A DNA stretch of 64,000 bases, taken from positions 1,488,001 through 1,552,000 of the forward strand of contig NZ_BAAAWN010000001.1 in the NCBI RefSeq assembly GCF_039535095.1, in the 5' to 3' direction. The notes below the pieces were generated by a model. That model did no database searches. It saw nothing but the letters and a program-made list of their open reading frames with translations, and was not told where the DNA came from. Made by a program: the position numbers and the translations under genes. The stretch is from Arthrobacter ramosus (GTDB taxonomy: Bacteria > Actinomycetota > Actinomycetes > Actinomycetales > Micrococcaceae). Positions 44,815 through 53,070 of this stretch are shown here, one piece after another; the first letter of the stretch is position 1; every line of letters starts with the position of its first letter.

Positions 44815-47083
44815 GCTTCACCTTCCCCTCGAGCGGAGGATCGGCAAGCGCTCCGCGTCCGTCATCGAGAAGCACCTTGGCCTGGACACCGTCGGGGAGC
44901 TGCTGAACTACTTTCCCCGCCGTTACCTGAGCCGTGGGGAGCTGACCCCCATCAGCAAACTGCCGCTGGATGAAGAGGCCACCCTCATCGCCAGGGTCCT
45001 GTCCAATTCAACCCGGCAAATGCGTGCAAGGCGGGGATCGTTGACGGACGTCGTGGTCACGGACGAGGCCAGCGGTGAGCAGATTCCCGGAACATTGAAA
45101 ATCAGTTTCTTCAACGGCTTCCGTGCCCGCGCTGAGCTTCAGCCGGGCCGCCGCGTGATGTTCTCCGGCAAGGTCAGCCGCTACGGCGGATCCTTGGGCA
45201 TGACCAATCCGGACTTCATGCTGCTCGACGAGGACCCGGAGCTGGCCGGTTCCGTCGATCCGGAAAAGCTCGCGGCCATGCCCATTCCCGTGTATCCGGC
45301 CACCGCGAAGCTCACCAGTTGGTCCATCCACAAGGTCATCACCACGCTGCTGGATACCATCGATGTGGACAGCATCGAGGATCCGCTGCCTGCCGAAATT
45401 GCGTCCCGGGAGAAATTTCCGGGGGTCGGGGAAGCGTACCGGCTGATCCATTCGCCCGAAACGGCGGCGGACTGGCAGCGTGCCCGTGACCGGTTCCGCT
45501 ACCAGGAGGCACTGGTTCTGCAGACTGCGCTGGCGCGGCGCCGGGCCCAGCTGGCTGCCGAAGAGGCAACCGCTCGCCGCCCCGTGCCCGAAGGGCTCCT
45601 TGCTGCCTTCGACCGGCAGCTGCCGTTCACGCTGACTGCCGGCCAGGCCGCCGTCGGAAAGACGCTTTCCCACGAGCTGGCACAGGACTCGCCGATGAAC
45701 CGCCTGCTGCAGGGCGAAGTTGGTTCCGGAAAAACGATCGTGGCCTTGCGGGCCATGCTGCAAGTGGTGGATGCCGGCGGGCAGGCGGCACTGCTTGCCC
45801 CCACGGAGGTCCTCGCGGCACAGCACTTCGATTCCATCCGGAGGACCCTGGGCCCGCTGGCCCGCGACGGGTTGTTCGGAGGTGCCGGGATGCTGGGCGG
45901 GGCCGGATTGTTGGACAGCGACCCCGGGAATGGCCCCGGGTCGGTCCAGGTCGCCTTGCTGACAGGCTCCATGCCGACGGTTGCCCGCAAACAAGCCATG
46001 CTGGACGCGGCCTCGGGCAACGCCGGCATTGTGATCGGCACCCACGCGCTGCTCAGTGACAAAACCTCGTTCCAGGACCTCGGCCTGATCGTGGTGGACG
46101 AGCAGCATCGCTTTGGGGTGGAACAGCGCGACGCCCTGCGTGCCAAGGCCAACCGGCCGCCCCACCTGCTCGTGATGACCGCTACTCCGATTCCGCGCAC
46201 CGTCGCCATGACCGTCTTCGGCGACCTCGAAACGTCCGTGTTGGACGAACTCCCTGCAGGCCGGGCGCCCATCTCCACCCACGTCGTCGGGCTCGCGGAA
46301 AACCCGGGCTGGGCGGGCAGGATCTGGAAACGCTCCCGGGAAGAGATCGACGCCGGCCACCAGGTGTACGTCGTGTGCCCCAAGATCGGAGACGACGACG
46401 ACGGCGACTTCAGCCCGGGCGAAGCGGAACCAAGCGACGCCGAACTTTCGGAGGAGGGCCCCGCACGCGAGCTCGCTTCGGTGACCGCCGTCGTCGAAAC
46501 GCTCAGCCAGGAGCCCGCCCTCCGCGGCGTCCGGGTGGAGCCCCTCCACGGACGGCAGGATCCGGCACTCAAGTCCGAAACCATGGCCTCATTCACTGCC
46601 AACCAGACCCAGCTGCTGGTGTCCACCACGGTGATCGAGGTGGGTGTGGATGTCCATAACGCCACGCTGATGGTGATCCTTGATGCTGACCGTTTCGGCA
46701 TTTCGCAACTCCACCAGCTGCGCGGGAGGGTGGGCCGCGGCGGTCTTCCAGGCACGTGCCTGCTGGTCACGACGCTTGAGCCCGGCCATCCCAGCCGCAG
46801 GCGCCTTGACGCCGTCGCGTCGACTACCGACGGCTTCGAACTTTCCCAGGAAGACCTCAAGCTGCGCCGCGAAGGCGATATCCTGGGCGCCTCGCAATCC
46901 GGCGGGCGTTCCACCCTTAAGCTGTTACGGGTCCTGGAGCATGAGGACGTGATCGCCCGCGCCCGCACCGATGCCCAGCGGCTCGTTGCGGACGATCCCG
47001 GGCTGGAGGGCCAACAGGCACTGGCCGCCGCGATTGACGAATATCTGAACCCCGAAAAGGAGGCGTTCCTTGAACGCGGCTAA
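44804..47083 (+). CDS. recG: ATP-dependent DNA helicase RecG
   Basis: Branch-migrating helicase that remodels stalled replication forks. 759 residues. An N-terminal wedge/OB domain is followed by the helicase core: Walker A LLQGEVGSGKTIVALRAM near residue 305, DExH box VVDEQHRFGVEQRDALRAK, TATPIPRT, and the C-terminal QLHQLRGRVGRGGLPGTCLL motif VI. An acidic insert (DDDDGDFSPGEAEPSDAELS) lies near residue 530. The ATG at 44804 overlaps the DAK2 end by 11 bases and starts MNTELHLPLERRIGKRSASV, the usual N-terminus. Confidence 0.96.
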   Translation: MNTELHLPLERRIGKRSASVIEKHLGLDTVGELLNYFPRRYLSRGELTPISKLPLDEEATLIARVLSNSTRQMRARRGSLTDVVVTDEASGEQIPGTLKISFFNGFRARAELQPGRRVMFSGKVSRYGGSLGMTNPDFMLLDEDPELAGSVDPEKLAAMPIPVYPATAKLTSWSIHKVITTLLDTIDVDSIEDPLPAEIASREKFPGVGEAYRLIHSPETAADWQRARDRFRYQEALVLQTALARRRAQLAAEEATARRPVPEGLLAAFDRQLPFTLTAGQAAVGKTLSHELAQDSPMNRLLQGEVGSGKTIVALRAMLQVVDAGGQAALLAPTEVLAAQHFDSIRRTLGPLARDGLFGGAGMLGGAGLLDSDPGNGPGSVQVALLTGSMPTVARKQAMLDAASGNAGIVIGTHALLSDKTSFQDLGLIVVDEQHRFGVEQRDALRAKANRPPHLLVMTATPIPRTVAMTVFGDLETSVLDELPAGRAPISTHVVGLAENPGWAGRIWKRSREEIDAGHQVYVVCPKIGDDDDGDFSPGEAEPSDAELSEEGPARELASVTAVVETLSQEPALRGVRVEPLHGRQDPALKSETMASFTANQTQLLVSTTVIEVGVDVHNATLMVILDADRFGISQLHQLRGRVGRGGLPGTCLLVTTLEPGHPSRRRLDAVASTTDGFELSQEDLKLRREGDILGASQSGGRSTLKLLRVLEHEDVIARARTDAQRLVADDPGLEGQQALAAAIDEYLNPEKEAFLERG

Positions 47084-47134
47084 GGAATCCACGCCCGAAG
47101 GCACGCCTGATTGTGCTGCCCCCGGAGTTGGCCG

Positions 47135-47701
47135 GTGAGCCGGATCATTGCCGGCGTGGTCGGCGGCAATCCGCTGGTCAGCGTCCCCGGAAACGCCACC
47201 AGGCCCACGACGGACCGCGTCAAAGAGGCCTTGTTCTCGCGGCTCGAGGCCCTCGACGCCATCGACGATGCCCGGGTCCTGGATCTTTATGCGGGTTCGG
47301 GGTCGCTCGGCATCGAAAGTGCCAGCCGGGGCGCGCGCTCGGCCGAACTCGTGGAATTTGATGCACGCGCCTCCGAGGTCTGCCAGCGTAATGCAGACAT
47401 GGCCAACCAGGTGCTGGGACGCAGGATTGTCTCTGTCAATCGTTCCAAGGTGGAGTCCTTCCTGGAACGCGCGGCGGATGACGTCCTCTGGGACCTGGTG
47501 TTCCTGGATCCGCCCTATCCTTTGGATGAGCCTTCCCTGAAGGCCGTCCTCGCCAAGCTTGCCTTCCACCTGGATGAAGGCGCCGTGGTGGTCGTCGAGC
47601 GTTCCTCTAGGTCCCCGGAGCCGGACTGGCCGGACACCCTCGAACGGTTTGCCGACAAGAAGTACGGCGAGACCAAGCTCTGGTTCGCCGAACCCGTCTA
47701 G
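47135..47701 (+). CDS. rsmD: 16S rRNA (guanine(966)-N(2))-methyltransferase
   Basis: Methylates G966 of 16S rRNA. 188 residues with SRIIAGVVGGNPL at the start, the AdoMet site VLDLYAGSGSLGIESASRGA near residue 50, and the catalytic DPPYP in VFLDPPYPLDEP. The GTG at 47135 follows GGAG by seven bases. Gene order recG-rsmD-coaD is usual, although here two leftward genes are inserted before coaD. Confidence 0.93.
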   Translation: MSRIIAGVVGGNPLVSVPGNATRPTTDRVKEALFSRLEALDAIDDARVLDLYAGSGSLGIESASRGARSAELVEFDARASEVCQRNADMANQVLGRRIVSVNRSKVESFLERAADDVLWDLVFLDPPYPLDEPSLKAVLAKLAFHLDEGAVVVVERSSRSPEPDWPDTLERFADKKYGETKLWFAEPV

Positions 47702-47726
47702 CGCATGCCTGGCCGGAGCTGCGGCG

Positions 47727-48515
47727 CTAGCCCGATAGGCGGTCCAACTCCACTCCGCTCAGCACCGCCGCGGGGTGCGGCCCACGGGCGAGCAGTTCCG
47801 CCGTCCACTCGGCCGGCCACGGCCGGCGCGTCCCCACCAGGATGATGTTTCCGGGGTAGCGGCCGGCGAACATGCCGCTCTCGGCGAAGGCTGCAACGTC
47901 GGGCATCGCCCGGCGCATCGCGGCGACCTGGCTGCGCACCAGGCTCAGGGCTGCCTCGTCGCCGACGTTGACGATGAGCACCCCATCGGGCCGGAGCCGC
48001 GCCGCGGCCTCTTCATAGAACTCCTGGCAGGCGATATGTGCCGGTGCCTCGGGACCGGAGAAGATGTCCAGGATCACGACGTCGAACCCGAGTTCCGCGG
48101 GCAGCTCGGCGAGGGTTTCGCGTGCGTCGCCGATATGCGTCTCCAAGCGGGTGCCGTCCGGCATGGGCAACTTCTGCAGCACGAAGTCGAGCAATTCACG
48201 TTCGAGTTCGACGGCGTGCTGTTCCGAACCGGGCCTTGTCGCCTCGATGTAGCGGGCCAGGGTCAAGGCCCCTGCGCCGAGATGAAGGGCAGTGATGGCT
48301 TGCCCGCCTGGCGCGAGCAGATCCACCACATGGCCGATCCTGCGCAGGTACTCGTAGAAGACTTCCGCGGGTTCCGCGAGATTGACGTGGGATTGCTCGG
48401 CGTCACCGATGCGGAGGATGTAGGCGCCGTCAATCAGCGTGTCGGCTTCGATCGCGGCATGTTGGCCGGTGGTCCGCAGGAAACGCCGTCCCTCGTGGTT
48501 TTGCCCGGTTGACAC
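47727..48515 (-). CDS. spermidine synthase-like methyltransferase-fold protein
   Basis: 262 residues. The AdoMet-type fold has AITALHLGAGALTLARYIEA near residue 85, AVELERELLDFV, LETHIGDARETLAELPAEL and YDVVILDIFSG-like FDVVILDIFSGPEAPAHIA. This is the pattern of fused spermidine synthase-like proteins, but the polyamine-specific D-x-D site is not evident, so a real polyamine role is doubtful. The GTG at 48515 lies two bases after the aminotransferase stop, so the two leftward genes are coupled. It converges with rsmD. Confidence 0.8.
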   Translation of the reverse strand: MSTGQNHEGRRFLRTTGQHAAIEADTLIDGAYILRIGDAEQSHVNLAEPAEVFYEYLRRIGHVVDLLAPGGQAITALHLGAGALTLARYIEATRPGSEQHAVELERELLDFVLQKLPMPDGTRLETHIGDARETLAELPAELGFDVVILDIFSGPEAPAHIACQEFYEEAAARLRPDGVLIVNVGDEAALSLVRSQVAAMRRAMPDVAAFAESGMFAGRYPGNIILVGTRRPWPAEWTAELLARGPHPAAVLSGVELDRLSG

Positions 48516-48517
48516 AG

Positions 48518-49747
48518 TCAGAGCTTGTCCCGCAGGGTGGCCAGCCTGGCGGCCGCTTCTTCCAGCACTTCGGTCTTCTTGCAGAACGCGAATCGGAGAA
48601 GGCTGCGCGTCCTTTCCGCGCCTTCCGGGTGGCAAAACACGGGAACGGGGATGGCAGCCACTCCCACGAGCCCCGGCAGCCTTCGTGCCAAGTCCACGGA
48701 GTCGCTGATGCCGAGGGGCGCGGTGTCCACGTTGATGAAGTATGTTCCCTGGGGCGTGTAGACGCCGAAGCCGGCGGCCCGCAGTCCCTCGGCCAGAATG
48801 TCCCGCTTGTGCTGGAGAGTGGACGCGATGCCGGTGTAGAACTCATCGGGAAGGGCAAGGCCTACCGCGATCGCACTTTGGAAGGGGGTGCCGGAACTGT
48901 AGCTGAGGAATTGTTTGACTGTGCGGATCGCCGCCACAAGGTGGGCCGGTCCGCTGAGCCAGCCGATCTTCCAGCCGGTGAACGAGAACGTCTTGCCGGC
49001 CGAGGAAATCGTGACACTTCGTTCGGCCGCTCCGGGGATGCTGGCGACCGGAAGGTGCTGCACACCGAAGGTAAGGTGCTCGTAGACTTCATCGCTGAGG
49101 ATCACGGCATCGTATTTCCGGGCGAGATCGACGACGCGTTCCAGCACCTCGCGAGGGAAGACCGCGCCCGTGGGATTGTGCGGGTTGTTGAGGAGCACAA
49201 CCTTCGTGCGCTCACTGAATGCCGATTCCATGGCATCCACGTCCGGAAGGAAGTCCGGCGCCAGCAGGGGAGCGGTCACGTGCTTGGCCCCGGCGAGTCC
49301 GATGATGGCGCCATAAGAGTCGTAGAAGGGCTCGAAGGTCAGCACCTCGTCGCCGGGTTCGATGAATGCGAGCAATGAGGCGGCGATGGCTTCGGTGGCC
49401 CCGGTAGTCACAATAACCTCGGTCTGCGGGTCCGGGGTCAGTCCGTAGAAGCGTTCCTGGTGTGCGGCGATGGCCTCGCGCAGTTCGGGGATGCCTTTGC
49501 CAGGCGCGTACTGGTTGGCTCCCGCCGTGATGGCTGCCTGCGCTGCTGCCTTGATTTCCGCCGGGCCGTCCTCGTCCGGGAATCCTTGGCCCAGGTTGAT
49601 GGCGCCGGTGGATATCGCCAGGGTGGTCATCTCTTCGAAGATGGTCACTCCGAGGCTGCCGTCGGCCGAAAGCAGGTTGGCTCCGCTGGCGGCCCGTTGC
49701 CAAGGGGCGACGGACGTGTTCTGGCTGAGAGAGGCCGGGCTCGTCAC
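48518..49747 (-). CDS. PLP-dependent class I/II aminotransferase
   Basis: 409 residues. The fold type I pattern is complete: AINLGQGFPDEDGPAEIKAA near residue 50, NQYAPGKGIPELREAIA, VVLLNNPHNPTGAVFPREV, AVILSDEVYEHLTF, and the PLP-lysine in SSAGKTFSFTGWKIGW. Relatives are annotated as kynurenine/methionine aminotransferases or as N-succinyldiaminopimelate aminotransferase (DapC) in mycobacteria, so a role in lysine or methionine metabolism is possible but not shown. The GTG start at 49747 has GGAAGG about ten bases upstream. Confidence 0.9.
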   Translation of the reverse strand: MTSPASLSQNTSVAPWQRAASGANLLSADGSLGVTIFEEMTTLAISTGAINLGQGFPDEDGPAEIKAAAQAAITAGANQYAPGKGIPELREAIAAHQERFYGLTPDPQTEVIVTTGATEAIAASLLAFIEPGDEVLTFEPFYDSYGAIIGLAGAKHVTAPLLAPDFLPDVDAMESAFSERTKVVLLNNPHNPTGAVFPREVLERVVDLARKYDAVILSDEVYEHLTFGVQHLPVASIPGAAERSVTISSAGKTFSFTGWKIGWLSGPAHLVAAIRTVKQFLSYSSGTPFQSAIAVGLALPDEFYTGIASTLQHKRDILAEGLRAAGFGVYTPQGTYFINVDTAPLGISDSVDLARRLPGLVGVAAIPVPVFCHPEGAERTRSLLRFAFCKKTEVLEEAAARLATLRDKL

Positions 49748-49840
49748 TGTGGGGCTGCCTTCCTGGGTGCTGGCTTCCGGCTCGTCCGGCCCGCCGTTTC
49801 AGCCATGGTATCGCCATAGTGCCCGCGGCCCCGGATGCGG

Positions 49841-49846
49841 TAGGTT
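49841..49846 (+). promoter_or_regulatory. -10-like box before coaD
   Basis: TAGGTT ends six bases before the ATG at 49853, with no ribosome site. Confidence 0.4.
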
Positions 49847-49852
49847 CGAACC

Positions 49853-50338
49853 ATGAGACGCGCAGTGTGCCCTGGCTCCTTCGACCCCATCCACAACGGA
49901 CATCTGGAAGTCATCGCAAGGGCCGCCGGCTTGTTCGATGAAGTCGTCGTCGCGGTGTCCACCAATTACGCCAAGAAGTACCGCTTCAGCCTCGAAGAAC
50001 GCATGGAAATGGCCCGGCAGACCCTTGCTTCCTTGCGGGGCATCATTGTGGAGCCCATGGGCGAGGGACTGCTGGCCGAATACTGCAGGCACCGGGGAAT
50101 TTCGGCCATCGTCAAGGGCCTGCGCTCATCCTCGGATTTTGACTACGAACTTCCCATGGCCACCATGAACCGCCAATTGTCCGGCGTCGAGACTGTCTTT
50201 CTTCCGGCGGAGGCCCACTACCTGCATTTGTCCTCCACGCTCATCAAGGAAATCTCCCTCCTGGGCGGAGATGTCTCCGATTTCGTGCCTAAATCGGTGC
50301 TCAAGAGGCTCCTCGCTGGCGGGTCGGCAATGGAGTAG
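49853..50338 (+). CDS. coaD: phosphopantetheine adenylyltransferase
   Basis: Penultimate step of coenzyme A synthesis, transferring AMP to 4'-phosphopantetheine. 161 residues. The nucleotidyltransferase HxGH motif is CPGSFDPIHNGHLEVIARA, and the second site is YLHLSSTLIKEISLLGGDVS with the ISSS-like stretch LSSTLIKE. YSFSLEERMEM-like RFSLEERMEMARQTL is also typical. The ATG at 49853 is the only sensible start. Confidence 0.97.
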   Translation: MRRAVCPGSFDPIHNGHLEVIARAAGLFDEVVVAVSTNYAKKYRFSLEERMEMARQTLASLRGIIVEPMGEGLLAEYCRHRGISAIVKGLRSSSDFDYELPMATMNRQLSGVETVFLPAEAHYLHLSSTLIKEISLLGGDVSDFVPKSVLKRLLAGGSAME

Positions 50339-50460
50339 CCCCGCAACGGGTAAGCTGGATCGGTACCTCGGGCAGAACGCGTTGTAATTTGCCCGGTTTG
50401 AGTCCGCTCGCGCGTTCAGGCTAAGATGGTACGTCGGTCATATGTTCTACAGGAGTTCTC

Positions 50461-51012
50461 ATTAAGCGAGATGCAAGTTCGCCTTTGACGCTGGACGTCA
50501 AGGACCTCGGACGTAGTCCAGGAAGCATGCGGACGCTCACGGAACATGTACCCGCGCCAAGTGACCTTGGCGTGGCACTCATTGGCGTTCAGGAAGGCTC
50601 GGATATCGAGCTCGACCTGAGGCTTGAGGCCGTACACGAAGGAATTCTGGTATCTGGAACCGTATTCGCTGAAGTCAAGGGCGAATGCGGACGATGCCTG
50701 GATCCCCTTGCGTATGACCTTGAGGTCAATGTGCAAGAACTTTTCTTCTATGAGGGCGTCGAGCTTTCGGACGAAGAAGACGATGAAGAGCAACGTCGAG
50801 TCGAGCACGATCTAATCGATCTTGAACCGGTGTTGCGGGACGCGGTTGTAACCATGCTGCCGTTCCAGCCGGTGTGCCGGGAAGACTGCCAGGGCCTTTG
50901 CTCAATCTGCGGAGTGCGTCTGGAAGACGAGCCGGGGCACCACCACGAGGACCTGGATCCTCGCTGGGCTGCCCTAGCTGAACTGGCTAAGACCGACCGG
51001 CAAACTGATTAG
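50461..51012 (+). CDS. yceD: YceD (DUF177) family protein
   Basis: 183 residues if started at 50461. The family is a small acidic protein encoded just before rpmF in most bacteria and implicated in rRNA accumulation. The Cys pattern GECGRCLDPLAYDLEV, PVCREDCQGLCSICG resembles a zinc-binding site. The frame has no ATG or GTG in front of the conserved LTLDVKDLGRSPGSMRTL. The only standard start is a TTG at 50485 without a ribosome site, whereas an ATT at 50461 is preceded by AGGAG and five bases. I favour the ATT, with the reservation that it could reflect a base error. Confidence 0.85.
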   Translation: MKRDASSPLTLDVKDLGRSPGSMRTLTEHVPAPSDLGVALIGVQEGSDIELDLRLEAVHEGILVSGTVFAEVKGECGRCLDPLAYDLEVNVQELFFYEGVELSDEEDDEEQRRVEHDLIDLEPVLRDAVVTMLPFQPVCREDCQGLCSICGVRLEDEPGHHHEDLDPRWAALAELAKTDRQTD

Positions 51013-51044
51013 TAAGTGTTGACTAAAAGAGAAATGAGATAGCC

Positions 51045-51248
51045 GTGGCTGTTCCCAAGCGGAAAATGTCTCGCGCAAATACACGCGCCCGCCGTGCCCA
51101 GTGGAAGGCAACTGCCCCCAACTTGGTCAAGACCATCGAAAACGGACAGGTTGTTTACAGCCTGCCGCACCAGGCAAAGGTCGTAACCGACTCTGCCGGG
51201 ACTGCGCTGTTCCTTGAATACAAGGGCCGCAAGGTCGCAGACGTCTAA
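51045..51248 (+). CDS. rpmF: 50S ribosomal protein L32
   Basis: 67 residues starting [20 protein letters not shown], typical of L32. It has no Cys, so it is the zinc-free form found in actinobacteria. The GTG at 51045 follows GAGATA after yceD with a 32-bp gap. Confidence 0.97.
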   Translation: MAVPKRKMSRANTRARRAQWKATAPNLVKTIENGQVVYSLPHQAKVVTDSAGTALFLEYKGRKVADV

Positions 51249-51270
51249 ATCCGCCACAAGGCTGACAAGG

Positions 51271-52002
51271 ATGTCTTCAACTGAAGAGCTTCTGAAGCGT
51301 CTCGGTGTCTCCATTGACGCCGAGACGCTTCGTCTTGCTCTGACACATCGTTCATACGCGTATGAAAATGGCGGGATTCCCACCAATGAGCGCCTCGAAT
51401 TCCTGGGCGACTCCATCCTGGGCTTCTCCGTGACCGATCCGCTCTACCGCGACAACCCGGCACTGCCGGAAGGCGAACTCGCGAAGCGACGCTCCGCCGT
51501 CGTCAGCACCCGCGCACTGGCGGGTATCGGCCGGGACCTCGGCATCGGCGAGTTCATCTACCTCGGGCAGGGCGAAAGGCTCACCGACGGTAAGAACAAG
51601 TCTTCGATTCTTGCGGACACCATGGAAGCGCTTATTGGCGCCACCTATCTTTCCAATGACATTGAGACCGCGCGGCAACTCGTCATGCGGCTCGTTGGTC
51701 CCTTGCTGAAGGACGCCGCAGCCCTTGGGGCCGGCACCGACTGGAAGACCAGCATGCAGGAGCTTGCCGCGAGCCGGCAGCTCGGGTCCATCTACTATGC
51801 CGTCGAAGGCTCAGGACCGGACCACGCGCGCAGCTTTGAGGCAGTGCTCCAGATCGGCGGCACCGCCTACGGCAAAGGCACGGGCCACTCCAAAAAGGAA
51901 GCCGAGCAGGAAGCCGCCGCGGATGCGTGGCGCATCCTTAACAGCAAGGTCACGCTGAACAGCAAGGCCGACTCTCCGGCTGATCCTGCGCACAGCGCCT
52001 GA
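51271..52002 (+). CDS. rnc: ribonuclease III
   Basis: Cleaves double-stranded RNA in rRNA and mRNA processing. 243 residues. The signature NERLEFLGDSILGFSVTDPL near residue 38 and the second site ADTMEALIGATYLSNDIETA give the Mg2+-binding Glu and Asp residues. The C-terminal double-stranded RNA-binding domain runs from about DWKTSMQELAASRQLG to HSKKEAEQEAAADAW. The ATG at 51271 has AAGG nearby. mutM follows after six bases. Confidence 0.96.
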   Translation: MSSTEELLKRLGVSIDAETLRLALTHRSYAYENGGIPTNERLEFLGDSILGFSVTDPLYRDNPALPEGELAKRRSAVVSTRALAGIGRDLGIGEFIYLGQGERLTDGKNKSSILADTMEALIGATYLSNDIETARQLVMRLVGPLLKDAAALGAGTDWKTSMQELAASRQLGSIYYAVEGSGPDHARSFEAVLQIGGTAYGKGTGHSKKEAEQEAAADAWRILNSKVTLNSKADSPADPAHSA

Positions 52003-52008
52003 TTCCAC

Positions 52009-52973
52009 ATGCCGGAACTGCCCGAAGTCGAAGTGGTCCGCCGCGGCCTGGCACGTTGGGTGCGTGGCCGGACCATTACCTCCGTGGAGGTCCTGGACGC
52101 CCGTTCCATCCGCCGCCACGCGTTGGGCACGGAAGACTTTATCGGCAACCTTGAGCACTCCACCGTTTTGGATGTCGTCCGCCGGGGTAAGTTCCTGTGG
52201 ATGCCCTTGCGGACCGAGGAAACCCGCAGCACTGGCGGTACCGCCGAGGCGATGCCCGGCGTCGCGCTGATGGCGCACCTTGGCATGAGCGGACAGCTCC
52301 TCATGCAGGACCCCGGGTTCCCGATGAGAAGCACCTCAAAGTCCGTCTCCGCCTCAGCAGTTCCGACGGCATGCCCGAGGAGTTGCGGTTTGTGGACCAA
52401 CGGATCTTCGGCGGACTGTTTGTCACGTCCCTTGTACCGACGTCCGACGGCGGTCCCGGCGGCCAGGGCGGGACGCCCCTTCCGGAAATTGCCGAAGAAG
52501 CCTCGCATATCGCCCGCGATCCGCTGGATCCGCACTTTTCTTTTGACGAGTTCTACCGCAAGGTCAAAGCCCGGAAGACAGGGCTCAAGCGTGCCCTGTT
52601 GGATCAGGGCGTCATCTCCGGGATAGGCAACATCTACGCCGATGAAGCCCTCTGGCGGGCCAAACTCCACTATGCCAAGCAGACAGACACCCTCAAGCGG
52701 GCCGATGCCGTGAGGCTCGTCGACGCCGCGAAGGAAGTCATGAGCGACGCCCTCGCGGCCGGTGGGACGAGCTTCGATTCGCTTTACGTCAATGTCAACG
52801 GAGCTTCGGGATACTTCGCCCGGTCCTTGGATGCCTATGGCCGGGCGGGCGAGCCGTGCAGGCGTTGTTCCGCTGTTGGACTTCCGGGTGTGATCAAACG
52901 CGAGCAATTCATGAACCGCTCCTCGTACACTTGCCCCATCTGCCAGCCGAAGCCGCGCAACGGCCGCTGGTAG
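52009..52973 (+). pseudogene. mutM: formamidopyrimidine-DNA glycosylase gene with one-base deletion
   Basis: Removes oxidised purines such as 8-oxoguanine and nicks the strand. The first frame gives PELPEVEVVRRGLARW with the catalytic Pro1, Glu2 and a Lys in RGKFLWMPL, up to [12 protein letters not shown], then leaves frame. The next frame continues [42 protein letters not shown], and ends with the zinc finger CRRCSAVG ... [13 protein letters not shown]. One added G in CCCCGGG (52311-52317) restores 321 residues. All active-site and zinc residues are intact, so the lesion is recent or an error. Confidence 0.86.
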
Positions 52974-53070
52974 CACGGATTCGCGGGTATGCCCCGCAAA
53001 TCCGGGGATTTCCGCCGTCGGGCAGTAGATTGAGAACGGGAAATCAGCCACTCAGGAGATCCGAAACACC

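Noticed and set aside
45917-45952. A further deletion in recG at two CCCCGGG runs
   Set aside because: The frame is continuous through both runs and the residues on either side fit a full-length RecG, so no shift is implied.
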